This document shows, one piece after another, positions 1 to 6,170 of a DNA stretch of 7,050 nucleotides (position 1 is the stretch's first letter; each line of letters begins with the position of its first letter). A model generated the notes under the pieces. The model was not told the DNA's origin, did not search any database, and saw nothing but the letters and a program-made list of their open reading frames with translations. A program made the translations under genes and the position numbers. The stretch comes from Candidatus Zixiibacteriota bacterium (GTDB lineage: Bacteria; Zixibacteria; MSB-5A5; SM1-73). The stretch spans positions 1-7,050 of the forward strand of contig JALHUP010000061.1 in the NCBI GenBank assembly GCA_022866585.1, given 5' to 3'.

Positions 1-441
1 ATTATAAGGACAGGCTTCCTCATCCACAGAGACGTCAATTACCACATCGCTTTTTTCCGCCACCGGTGAGTGGGGATTCCCGGTAAGTGCGATGATGGGC
101 ACCGCCAATCTTTTGAAAACTGGAAAAAGCTGATAAAGCTCATCGGTGTCCCCGCTTTTGGTGATGGCAATTACCACGTCGTTTTTTCTCACCATCCCTA
201 AATCCCCATGTATGGCTTCGGCTGGATGAAGAAAAAATGCGGCTGTTCCGGTGGAAGTCAAAGTGGCGGCGATCTTTTTGCCGATTATCCCGGATTTCCC
301 CATCCCGGTGACGATCACCCGTCCTTTACATTTTAAGATCAATTCCACTGCCTTTACGAATTGATCGTCTATCTTCTTCTCCAAGTCTAAAACAGCCTTC
401 GCTTCCTTTCGGATAACCTCTTTGGCTTTTTCTCTTATCAT
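1..441 (-). CDS. kdsD: Arabinose-5-phosphate isomerase KdsD (KpsF/GutQ family), partial, N-terminal 147 residues
   Basis: This enzyme interconverts ribulose-5-phosphate and arabinose-5-phosphate in the cytoplasm, the entry step to Kdo. The window holds 147 residues from the ATG at 441; the rest of the SIS domain and the usual CBS pair lie beyond base 1. Visible family motifs are GMGKSG (residues 46-51), STGTAAFF (63-70), HPAEAIHGDLGM (72-83), a KSGDTDE stretch (95-101) and EEACP (141-145). Lined up with E. coli KdsD at a constant offset of 10, the catalytic or ligand residues K59, H88, E111 and E152 correspond to K49, H78, E101 and E142; the fourth key histidine would lie outside the window. 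The start overlaps the kdsC stop as ATGA, and a GGAG lies 8 nt upstream inside kdsC, indicating translational coupling. GutQ-like or capsule-type KpsF paralogues share this fold, but the kdsC/kdsA neighbours support KdsD. Confidence 0.95.
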   Translation of the reverse strand, partial: MIREKAKEVIRKEAKAVLDLEKKIDDQFVKAVELILKCKGRVIVTGMGKSGIIGKKIAATLTSTGTAAFFLHPAEAIHGDLGMVRKNDVVIAITKSGDTDELYQLFPVFKRLAVPIIALTGNPHSPVAEKSDVVIDVSVDEEACPYN

Positions 442-965
442 GACACCAACTCCAATGGTTTAACTTTTTTGCTTTTCAGGATCATATCGATCACTTCTCT
501 TACTGCCCCCTCTCCGCCGTTTGCTTTAGTTACAAATTTAGCGAAGCTTTTGGCAATAGGATTCGCATCTTTCACGCTGATGGGAAGAGCTACCTTCTTT
601 AAGATGGGGACATCCAAAATATCATCCCCCACATATGCAATTTCTTCATCCTTAAGGTTTAAATTCCTTTTGAGTTCATCATATGCTTTTATCTTGTTGG
701 TTTCTCCCAAATAGAGATGCTTGATTTTAAGGTCCGAAGCTCGATATTCTGTAGCTTTTGATCTTCTCCCTGAAATCAGGGCAATTTCTAAGCCTGCCCT
801 CAAGGCCAGGGCGATTCCCATACCATCTGACACATTAAATCTTTTAGTCTCTTTGCCATCATCATCTATATACAAAGTATTGTCCGTGAGCACGCCGTCC
901 ACATCCAAGATAAGCAATTTGATCTTGGCCGCAATCCTTTTTACCTGATTTGACCTCTTCTGCAT
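438..965 (-). CDS. kdsC: 3-deoxy-D-manno-octulosonate-8-phosphate phosphatase KdsC
   Basis: Hydrolyses Kdo-8-phosphate to Kdo and phosphate, the third step of Kdo synthesis, in the cytoplasm. At 175 residues it has the normal length of the cap-less (C0) HAD phosphatases that work as Mg2+-dependent tetramers. HAD motifs in order: DVDGVLTD (21-28) with nucleophile D21 and acid/base D23; ALISGR (62-67) with motif II S65; a lysine in the TNKIKAY stretch (probably K91) as motif III; VGDDILD (112-118) with Mg2+-binding D114 and D115. The C-terminal stretch around residues 149-163, with GGEGAVREV, is characteristic of KdsC/YrbI. No clear Shine-Dalgarno precedes the ATG at 965, and a possible promoter lies very close to it. 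The gene shares a 4-base ATGA overlap with kdsD and is separated from kdsA by 128 bp of repeats, so it may have its own transcription start. Confidence 0.95.
   Translation of the reverse strand: MQKRSNQVKRIAAKIKLLILDVDGVLTDNTLYIDDDGKETKRFNVSDGMGIALALRAGLEIALISGRRSKATEYRASDLKIKHLYLGETNKIKAYDELKRNLNLKDEEIAYVGDDILDVPILKKVALPISVKDANPIAKSFAKFVTKANGGEGAVREVIDMILKSKKVKPLELVS
450..453 (-). promoter_or_regulatory. Ribosome binding site of kdsD inside the 3' end of kdsC
   Basis: On the minus strand GGAG is followed by 8 nt and the ATG of kdsD at 441. The site lies within the last codons of kdsC, and the kdsC TGA overlaps the kdsD ATG. This is the standard arrangement for coupled translation and supports the chosen kdsD start. 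Confidence 0.7.
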
Positions 966-971
966 TCTAAT

Positions 972-1001
972 TTAATATGAACGTATTTACTTTTGATACA
1001 A
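972..1001 (-). promoter_or_regulatory. Possible sigma-70-like promoter of kdsC-kdsD
   Basis: On the minus strand TTGTAT (996-1001) and TATTAA (972-977) are separated by 18 nt. Only 6 nt lie between the second box and the kdsC ATG, so a transcript from here would begin at or almost at the start codon and be leaderless, which would fit the missing Shine-Dalgarno. The match to consensus is modest and the region is AT-rich, so chance is a real alternative. Confidence 0.25.
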
Positions 1002-1006
1002 GCTAC

Positions 1007-1054
1007 CCCCTCTTCCTATACCTCTCCCCTGTGGGGAGAGGGAAGGGTGAGGGG
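1007..1054. repeat. Palindromic intergenic repeat, CCTCTCCCC family, copy 1
   Basis: CCTCTCCCC (1021-1029) and GGGGAGAGG (1033-1041) form a perfect 9-bp stem around the 3-nt loop TGT. Outer arms CCCCTC (1007-1012) and GAGGGG (1049-1054) can extend the structure. A second copy in the same orientation lies at 6257-6294, with the same core, different loop bases and the same following GTGAGGGG. It lies between kdsA and kdsC and would be transcribed as a hairpin. No T-run follows on the gene strand, so it is not a canonical intrinsic terminator. Confidence 0.8.
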
Positions 1055-1069
1055 CAATCATTTCAATCC

Positions 1070-1126
1070 GGAGTAGCAGACCTTGGTCTGCGTTTATGAT
1101 TGACGCGAGACAAGTCTCGCTACTCC
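1070..1126. repeat. 57-bp compound palindromic element overlapping the 3' end of kdsA
   Basis: Terminal inverted repeats GGAGTAGC (1070-1077) and GCTACTCC (1119-1126) enclose two further palindromes: GCAGACC-TT-GGTCTGC (1076-1091) and GCGAGAC-AA-GTCTCGC (1105-1120). The whole element is therefore a quasi-palindrome that can fold either as two hairpins or as one long stem. Its right half (from 1094) encodes the last ten residues and the stop codon of KdsA. The form is that of a small non-autonomous mobile or REP-like repeat; no transposase is present in the window. Confidence 0.8.
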
Positions 1127-1951
1127 AATTTTTTCTTTCACCACTTTGTCAATCTCTATCACCTGAACCAACAACTCCTCCAATTTCTCCAAGGGCAACA
1201 TGTTATCCTTATCGCATAAAGCATTTTCAACATCAGGATGGGTCTCGATGAAGAGAACATCACAGCCACAAGCCACGGCGGCGCGCGCCAAAGGGAAAAT
1301 AAACTGCGGTTGTCCGCCCGAAAATCCGCCGTCCGATCCCGGCAATTGCAAGCTATGGGTGGCGTCGAAAACCACCGGATAACCTAAATTTCTCATGATC
1401 ACCAAAGACCTCATATCCACCACCAGATTGTGATAACCAAAAAAAGTGCCCCGCTCGGTGAGAAGAATATTATGATTTCCCACAGACTCTATCTTTTTCG
1501 CTATCGACCCCATATCTTCCGGTGCCATGAACTGTCCCTTTTTGAGATTAACAGCTTTACCGGTCTTTGCTGCGGCCAAAACCAAATCCGTCTGCCGACA
1601 CAAGAAAGCTGGAATTTGAAGAACATCCGCTACCTCTGAGACCGGCTCGGCTTCATCTGAATTATGAATGTCAGTCAATATTAGAACCTCAAATTCTTTT
1701 TTAGCCTTTTCCAAAATCCTTAAACCTTCACTCATTCCTGGTCCGGAATATGATTCGGCACTTAGCCTATTCGCTTTTGAATACGAGCTTTTGAAGATAA
1801 AAGGAATTTTAAGCTTGCTGGTGATCTCTTTAATCTTTTCGCAAGTATGCAAAACGATCTTTTCCGATTCGATCACGCAAGGACCAGCAATCAAAACCAA
1901 ACGACTGCCTTTTTCAATTTGGATATTACCGATTTTCACTGATTCTGTCAT
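1094..1951 (-). CDS. kdsA: 3-deoxy-D-manno-octulosonate-8-phosphate synthase KdsA, metal-dependent type
   Basis: Condenses phosphoenolpyruvate with arabinose-5-phosphate to Kdo-8-phosphate in the cytoplasm. The 285-residue TIM barrel shows LIAGPCVIES (20-29), FKSSYSKANR (53-62), LTDIH (92-96), LQIPAFLCRQTD (111-122), NLKKGQFMAPEDM (135-147), a FDATHS stretch (195-200) and FIETHPD (234-240). The metal ligands known from Aquifex KdsA (C11, H185, E222, D233) fit here as C25, H199, E236 and D247 with exactly the same spacings (174, 37, 11); the metal-independent class has Asn in place of the Cys. A Ser (S69) stands where many homologues have the Arg of RGPG. The ATG at 1951 is preceded by a weak GAG 6 nt away. 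The final residues, GVARLVSRQS, come from a palindromic element and are unlikely to be ancestral sequence. Related DAHP synthases share the fold, but the KANR and GQF motifs with kdsC and kdsD downstream settle the call. Confidence 0.96.
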   Translation of the reverse strand: MTESVKIGNIQIEKGSRLVLIAGPCVIESEKIVLHTCEKIKEITSKLKIPFIFKSSYSKANRLSAESYSGPGMSEGLRILEKAKKEFEVLILTDIHNSDEAEPVSEVADVLQIPAFLCRQTDLVLAAAKTGKAVNLKKGQFMAPEDMGSIAKKIESVGNHNILLTERGTFFGYHNLVVDMRSLVIMRNLGYPVVFDATHSLQLPGSDGGFSGGQPQFIFPLARAAVACGCDVLFIETHPDVENALCDKDNMLPLEKLEELLVQVIEIDKVVKEKIGVARLVSRQS

Positions 1952-1979
1952 TTTTTCTCAAATTGATTAACTACTTTTT

Positions 1980-2028
1980 AATCCCCCTTCTATTCCCCCT
2001 TTATGAAAGGGGGGATTCAGGGGGGATT
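1980..2028. repeat. 49-bp nested palindrome (AATCCCCC family) upstream of kdsA
   Basis: Outer arms AATCCCCC (1980-1987) and GGGGGATT (2021-2028) enclose an inner perfect hairpin CCCCCTTT (1995-2002), loop ATG, AAAGGGGG (2006-2013). It begins 28 bp before the kdsA start codon, so it would sit in or at the 5' leader of a kdsA transcript. Sequences of this general pattern are familiar as dispersed intergenic repeats in several environmental bacterial groups; only one copy is seen here. Confidence 0.75.
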
Positions 2029-2074
2029 ATTCTCTCACCCCTATTATCGAATATGCTTTGGACGGACAATACAT

Positions 2075-2093
2075 GGTTCGGCAAGCTCACCGC
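2075..2093. repeat. Possible half-site of a dispersed repeat (GGTTCGGCAAGCTCACCGC)
   Basis: This 19-base segment resembles one arm of a palindromic intergenic repeat known in many bacterial genomes, in which a TTCGRCAAGCTCA arm is normally paired with its reverse complement. The partner arm is not seen nearby, so it would be a half or decayed copy. The call rests on memory of the pattern only. Confidence 0.35.
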
Positions 2094-2095
2094 AA

Positions 2096-2176
2096 GTCCG
2101 CTTAATCCGTTCCATCCGTTCACGGTGAATCCGTTCAGGATGAATCCGTTGACCCATCTGCTTCATCTGTTGGGAA
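2096..2176. repeat. Degenerate short-unit repeat (ATCYGTTNN), copy 1, overlapping the end of the M49 gene
   Basis: ATCCGTT occurs at 2105, 2114, 2129 and 2144, followed by the variants ATCTGCT at 2156 and ATCTGTT at 2165. Spacings are 9, 15, 15, 12 and 9, all multiples of three. The array ends in ATCTGTTGGGAA (2165-2176), exactly the end of the related array at 6238-6249. The last unit lies inside the M49 gene and supplies its final sense codons and part of its stop. Confidence 0.7.
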
Positions 2177-4178
2177 TCTTCCCCGAATACTCCAATTGTT
2201 GTCTCATAAAATCCTGAGGATACGAAATTTCGACGTCGGTTATGTTACCATCTTTATCTTTGACCAAACTTAAGTTCGGCATCACCAGAGCGTAATGATC
2301 GGGCAAATCGATGACCTCAGCTCTTTTTATCACTTGATCTCTCCATTCGGGATTGATCTTTATTCCGTATTTCTCCACCAATTTTTTAGCCTCTTGGTAA
2401 TCACCTTCCGCCTTTATCCTCATGATCAAAGATAAAAGCTCACCTACCCCTTTTCTCATCTCATTTATGTCCTTAACCACCAGATATACTTTTCCATCTT
2501 TTTGCACTGTCTCAATGGCTTTAGTTCTATCCCGTAGATATGATACGATCATATGTCGTCCACGGGCATGATCTTTTTCCAGCCGATCACCTTCCTTAAC
2601 CGCTCTCAATCTCACTAAGTCCATGCGGGCATAATAACGATATAATGCTTCTCCGCATTTTTTGTCTATTTTTGCGATTTGCATTAGTTTATCATCGAAG
2701 ATATGCCATAGCGCCATAAGGTCAGCTTTTGCCTCCTCCAGAGTGGAATAATATTCCCTTAAATATTCTTTGGGGTCGGATTTGAGTTTTTCGCTTACCT
2801 TTCCCGATCCATGCCCTAAAATCTCATGGATGGCGGTGTGCAGAAGGTCTGCTTTCGCGCCGTAAAGTTCATCTAATTTAACCTCCTCTTCGGTGAGAGC
2901 GAATTCTTTGGTGGCTTTCCCCGCTTCCACTTTTCGTGTGACGTCGGTTACGTTGCTCAAGATAAGATTTTTACTTCCATATGCTTCTCTGATCTCCTGG
3001 GCATTGGGAAGATTAACTCCCAGCCAGGTAATGGGTCCTGCACCACCTATTCCTAACAACATATTTACTGCGTTTGCCACCGGAGGGTTTATTTTTTTCT
3101 TTTTATATTTTTCATCCCAGGGAGACTTGTCTTCAAAATATTGGGCAAAAATAGCTAAATCTTGCATCACCTGGTTAGTTTCTTTATCCACAAAGCTGAT
3201 CGTTCCCTCATATTCGCCTTTTGCTCCACGGGCATCGTTATATGTCTCAATAAAACCGTTGATGGTCTCCACTGTGGGGTTGTCCTTGACCCAGCTGATA
3301 TTGTATTTTTCGAAATCTTTGGGATCTCCTGTTTTGAAATACCGGATAAGATGCTTTAAAGCTTCTCCCTGGCCTTCCTTAGCATAAGGCAAGGCTTTTT
3401 CCAGATTATCTATCACCTGGTTCAATTGTTCTGCATATAAACCAGCAGGAATGGAATCTGTGCCGGCACGGTAAACCTGTTCTATTATCTTGCCATCTTT
3501 TTTTACCACCTTGGAATTAAGAGGATACTTTTCCTCAAAATTCTCTAAATCTTTTGAGCTTACCCCTTCATAATAATTATTAGCGCTGGCGGTTATGACG
3601 TCTTCCCCTTCTTTCGGAGATTTGTTTGCCAAAATAGGTTCAAACTCCGAATCGAAGATAGTTCTTTTGAGCCTATTTAGTTTTTCTACAAGTGCTTTTT
3701 CATCTTTGACTCCCCAAATAGCTCCATTAGATAATGCGATCTTGGAAGCTGTGAGAAGATCCTCGAAGCTAAACTCAGGGACAAATTTTCTACTATTGGT
3801 CCCATAGTTTCCATTAAAAGCCCAAAAGAGTTTAAGATAGGAGGTGATCTTCTCCAAAATTTTTTCACCTATTCCCTGGGGATGGCTTACGATCTCCTCC
3901 AGAAGATTTTTTATTTCAAGCCCATGTCGATGAACCTGATCATAGGTGATGTCCCGCCCCGCCAAAGCCGCACCAGAAAGATAATATGCCAATATCTTCT
4001 CATTTAAACCCAAATCTTCGAAGCCATCCGCATAAAGCTGGACTATGGCAACTTTGCCCACTTTTTCCAAAAGATATTTTCGTTCATTCATTCTCGTTTT
4101 TTCTCCGCAATTGATACATAATATAATAGAAAAAATGCACAAAAACAAAAGAATAATTTTCTGACCACTTTGGAGCAC
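2163..4178 (-). CDS. M49 family zinc metallopeptidase (dipeptidyl-peptidase III-like), probable lipoprotein
   Basis: M49 enzymes cut dipeptides from the N-terminus of short peptides. The 671 residues match the length of bacterial DPP III. The signature HEILGH (451-456) supplies zinc ligands H451 and H456 and catalytic E452; EEAKAD (481-486) supplies the third ligand, probably E482. The 26-residue spacing from H456 to E482 is short, as in bacterial rather than human members. Substrate-cleft motifs include NGFIETYNDARG (307-318) and a GVNLPNAQEIR stretch (387-397). Residues 7-24 form a lysine followed by a hydrophobic run and cysteine C24, a likely lipoprotein signal with unusual Asn at -1. The GTG start at 4178 has no visible Shine-Dalgarno; an in-frame stop lies six codons upstream. 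An internal ATG (M30, base 4091) preceded by GGAG at 11 nt is an alternative that would give a cytoplasmic protein. The last residues come from a repeat. It follows the DUF885 gene in the same direction. Confidence 0.9.
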   Translation of the reverse strand: MLQSGQKIILLFLCIFSIILCINCGEKTRMNERKYLLEKVGKVAIVQLYADGFEDLGLNEKILAYYLSGAALAGRDITYDQVHRHGLEIKNLLEEIVSHPQGIGEKILEKITSYLKLFWAFNGNYGTNSRKFVPEFSFEDLLTASKIALSNGAIWGVKDEKALVEKLNRLKRTIFDSEFEPILANKSPKEGEDVITASANNYYEGVSSKDLENFEEKYPLNSKVVKKDGKIIEQVYRAGTDSIPAGLYAEQLNQVIDNLEKALPYAKEGQGEALKHLIRYFKTGDPKDFEKYNISWVKDNPTVETINGFIETYNDARGAKGEYEGTISFVDKETNQVMQDLAIFAQYFEDKSPWDEKYKKKKINPPVANAVNMLLGIGGAGPITWLGVNLPNAQEIREAYGSKNLILSNVTDVTRKVEAGKATKEFALTEEEVKLDELYGAKADLLHTAIHEILGHGSGKVSEKLKSDPKEYLREYYSTLEEAKADLMALWHIFDDKLMQIAKIDKKCGEALYRYYARMDLVRLRAVKEGDRLEKDHARGRHMIVSYLRDRTKAIETVQKDGKVYLVVKDINEMRKGVGELLSLIMRIKAEGDYQEAKKLVEKYGIKINPEWRDQVIKRAEVIDLPDHYALVMPNLSLVKDKDGNITDVEISYPQDFMRQQLEYSGKIPNR

Positions 4179-4207
4179 AGACGAAAGATGATTTCATAAT
4201 CCCTTTT

Positions 4208-4312
4208 GCGGGGCTAAGAGCCCCGCCTACGCGGGGTATGGAGACACTTACCGCGTGGGTCGGGCTCCCAGCCCGACACGGTTGCGGGGATAGGATCCCC
4301 CGCCTACGCGGG
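4208..4312. repeat. GC-rich hairpin cluster: two direct 29-base units flanking a third hairpin
   Basis: Unit A (4208-4236) contains GCGGGGCT-AAG-AGCCCCGC (4208-4226), overlapped by CCCCGC-CTAC-GCGGGG (4221-4236). Unit B (4284-4312) repeats this as GCGGGGAT-AGG-ATCCCC plus CGC (4284-4303) and CCCGC-CTAC-GCGGG (4299-4312). Between them lies GTCGGGCT-CCC-AGCCCGAC (4259-4277). All three main hairpins have 8-bp stems and 3-nt loops. Within each unit the two hairpins share bases and exclude each other. The cluster starts 30 bp before the M49 start codon and is much richer in GC than its surroundings. No T-run follows on the gene strand. Confidence 0.8.
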
Positions 4313-4406
4313 TGAGGGTGCGAGTTAAGTTTCATTTCCCGATCTTAAGTAGCAGAGGATTTATTTCTTTGGTTCATTAAGAGGTTCGATTTGGAAAAGA
4401 AAAAAC
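4313..4406. other. Remaining DUF885-M49 spacer
   Basis: AT-rich sequence downstream of the DUF885 stop. Arms TTTGGAAAAG (4390-4399) and CTTTTCCAAA (4413-4422) can form a 10-bp stem whose loop contains the DUF885 stop codon, but it is AT-rich and lacks a T-run, so it is a poor terminator candidate. AGTAGCAGA (4348-4356) also occurs in the element at 1070-1126 and might be a relic of that family. No gene is seen here. Confidence 0.4.
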
Positions 4407-6164
4407 TCATTCCTTTTCCAAAATGATTTCCCTTAAGAATCTCACCGGGGGTGCACCGTGGGACAAAAGTTTTTGATTAAATTCCTTTTGGGAAAATCTA
4501 TCTCCCATTTTCTCCTTATAATCTTTTTCTAAATCCAAAATCTCCTGAATTCCCACAAAATAGGTAGAAAGCTGAGTGGAGGTCAATAGTGCCCGAACCC
4601 ATTTCCCTTCCGCCTCAGAGATTTCCTGAAATCCTCCCTCAGTCATCAATTTGATAGCTTCCTCTTTGGTCATATTGCCGGCATGGATTTTGGCATCTAA
4701 AATGGCGTTGATCACCGCTCTGAGATACATCTTAAGCTGTTGTAGCTCAAACCGCGGATCGAAATTCATATATCCCGCATTTACCATCATCCGCTCGGAA
4801 TATATCGCCCATCCTTCGATGAAAGGACCATTGCCGAAAATGGAACTCACCAAGGAGGGGTATTGATTGGCATAAAACCCCTGCACGTAATGTCCGGGCA
4901 TGGCTTCATGAATCGAAAGATCCCGAAGCATATAATTGTTGTATTCCCTTAAGTAAGATTCCACCTCCTCTTTGGTCCAGTCATCCGGAACAGGTGAAAT
5001 TCGATAGAAGGATTTCTGGTTTTTATCTAAAGGTCCGGGAGCATCAAGACCTCCTATGGCCACACCCCGGGAAAACTCAGGCTCCCAATCCACCTCCAAA
5101 GGATTTATTCCAGCCAGATCAACCAAATCTTTCTCTTTTACAAAATCCACTAAATCTTTCATAATTTGACGACACATCGCTAAAAGCTCATCCTTTTGGG
5201 GATGATCTTTGGCGATCTCATCCAAAACCTCTTTGACGATCACAGATTCTAACTGTTCCCCACTCTCTTTATGTTTGTGAGTGGGAAATAGTTTATCATG
5301 CAGACTTTGAGCAATATCAAACATCCTCTTTCGAACCCTGGTAAATTCCTGCTCCGCTCTTTTCACGATCTCATCCGAAGACAAATCCGATTGAAGGGTA
5401 TATTTTAGTTTCTCTTCGAAAAGTTCTTTCCCTAATCTGAAATCTCCCTTCGATCTAGGCAAAAGATCGTTTTCCAAAAATTTCTGATAATCCTCCAAAG
5501 CCGAAACGACTTTCTGGCTTTCGGCTATCAAGCTATCCTTCAAATCCGGGGCTTCCTCCAGCACTTTGGACAGCTCATTTTTAATTAGATCTATAGTCCC
5601 CTTATTTTGTCTTATAGCGGTGCTGGTATTTATTTCCGAAGGTTCTTTGAGGTTAGCTTTGGCTTGTTCCAAAAGGCGGGGAATCTGTTTTAGTCGAGAA
5701 AGGACGTTTTTTAACCTCTCGCTCCAGGGAGCAAAATCCCGCGTGATTAAAGAATTGATCGAGCCTCCTACCACGTAATTATACATAACCGGACTCTTCT
5801 CCCAAGACTTCAGTTCTTCATTTTGCAGAAGCTGACTGTAAATCTCATTTTCCAGAATTTTAAAATCCACCCGATTGGTATCATTAAGCTTGACAGTGTC
5901 GATAGTTCCCATCCTTTCTAAGAATTGTTTTAATCGGCTTTGTTCTGCCTGGATTGCCTCTGGCGAAAAATCATCCAAGAGCCCGTCATATTTATGTTCG
6001 CCGATATAAGTTGCCGAAACCGAAGATGCTTTAAAATATGCATCCAGAAACTCGTCCACCAAAGTTTTGAATTTTTTATCTTCTGTCCCTTTTCTGGCAC
6101 AATTGGAAAAGGTCAACCAGACCAGGCAAGACAAGATCACTAAACTGCTAATCTTTCCAAACAT
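4407..6164 (-). CDS. DUF885 family protein, predicted zinc-peptidase-like lipoprotein
   Basis: DUF885 proteins are mostly uncharacterised and carry an HExxxGH signature typical of zinc peptidases; substrates are unknown for most. At 585 residues this one has the usual length. A signal of about 20 residues ends at C22 (TFSNC), so the mature protein is probably lipid-anchored on the periplasmic side. The N-terminal part reads YIGEHKYDGLLDDFSPEAI (53-71), as the family does. The signature is HEAMPGH (419-425), with putative ligands H419 and H425 and catalytic E420; FIEGWAIYSE (448-457) follows, with E450 or E457 candidates for a third ligand. The C-terminal LLSHGAPPVRFLRE (566-579) is also typical. 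Residues 150-350 are charged and helical. The ATG at 6164 has a full AGGAGG 6 nt upstream, which fixes the start. It lies between a symporter and the M49 gene; the exact reaction cannot be given. Confidence 0.9.
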   Translation of the reverse strand: MFGKISSLVILSCLVWLTFSNCARKGTEDKKFKTLVDEFLDAYFKASSVSATYIGEHKYDGLLDDFSPEAIQAEQSRLKQFLERMGTIDTVKLNDTNRVDFKILENEIYSQLLQNEELKSWEKSPVMYNYVVGGSINSLITRDFAPWSERLKNVLSRLKQIPRLLEQAKANLKEPSEINTSTAIRQNKGTIDLIKNELSKVLEEAPDLKDSLIAESQKVVSALEDYQKFLENDLLPRSKGDFRLGKELFEEKLKYTLQSDLSSDEIVKRAEQEFTRVRKRMFDIAQSLHDKLFPTHKHKESGEQLESVIVKEVLDEIAKDHPQKDELLAMCRQIMKDLVDFVKEKDLVDLAGINPLEVDWEPEFSRGVAIGGLDAPGPLDKNQKSFYRISPVPDDWTKEEVESYLREYNNYMLRDLSIHEAMPGHYVQGFYANQYPSLVSSIFGNGPFIEGWAIYSERMMVNAGYMNFDPRFELQQLKMYLRAVINAILDAKIHAGNMTKEEAIKLMTEGGFQEISEAEGKWVRALLTSTQLSTYFVGIQEILDLEKDYKEKMGDRFSQKEFNQKLLSHGAPPVRFLREIILEKE

Positions 6165-6170
6165 TTTGAA

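Noticed and set aside
2004..2162. The frame stays open for 53 codons past the TGA of the M49 gene, through the ATCYGTT array, suggesting stop-codon readthrough or a Sec codon.
   Set aside because: The open stretch is made of short repeats and a palindrome that happen to lack stops in this frame, and the peptide (with NGF/NGW-like repeats) resembles no M49 tail. The M49 domain is complete before the TGA.
1952..2162. A small gene in the kdsA-M49 gap.
   Set aside because: The open frames there consist of the AATCCCCC palindrome and short-unit repeats, without ribosome sites or protein-like composition.
2893..3387. A long plus-strand open frame (164 codons) opposite the M49 gene.
   Set aside because: It lies wholly antisense to a well-supported coding region and has no recognisable motifs.
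4208..4312. The hairpin cluster as a CRISPR array, tRNA or riboswitch.
   Set aside because: Only two direct units with one spacer, no uniform repeat-spacer pattern, no cloverleaf and no recognised aptamer consensus.
4084..4335. An 83-residue minus-strand frame across the hairpin cluster and the start of the M49 gene.
   Set aside because: Its sequence is rich in Pro/Arg/Gly from translated GC palindromes and it overlaps the M49 start in another frame; it has no ribosome site or recognisable domain.
4390..4422. AT-rich 10-bp stem around the DUF885 stop codon as an intrinsic terminator.
   Set aside because: No T-run follows on the gene strand, the stem is AT-rich and it includes coding sequence.
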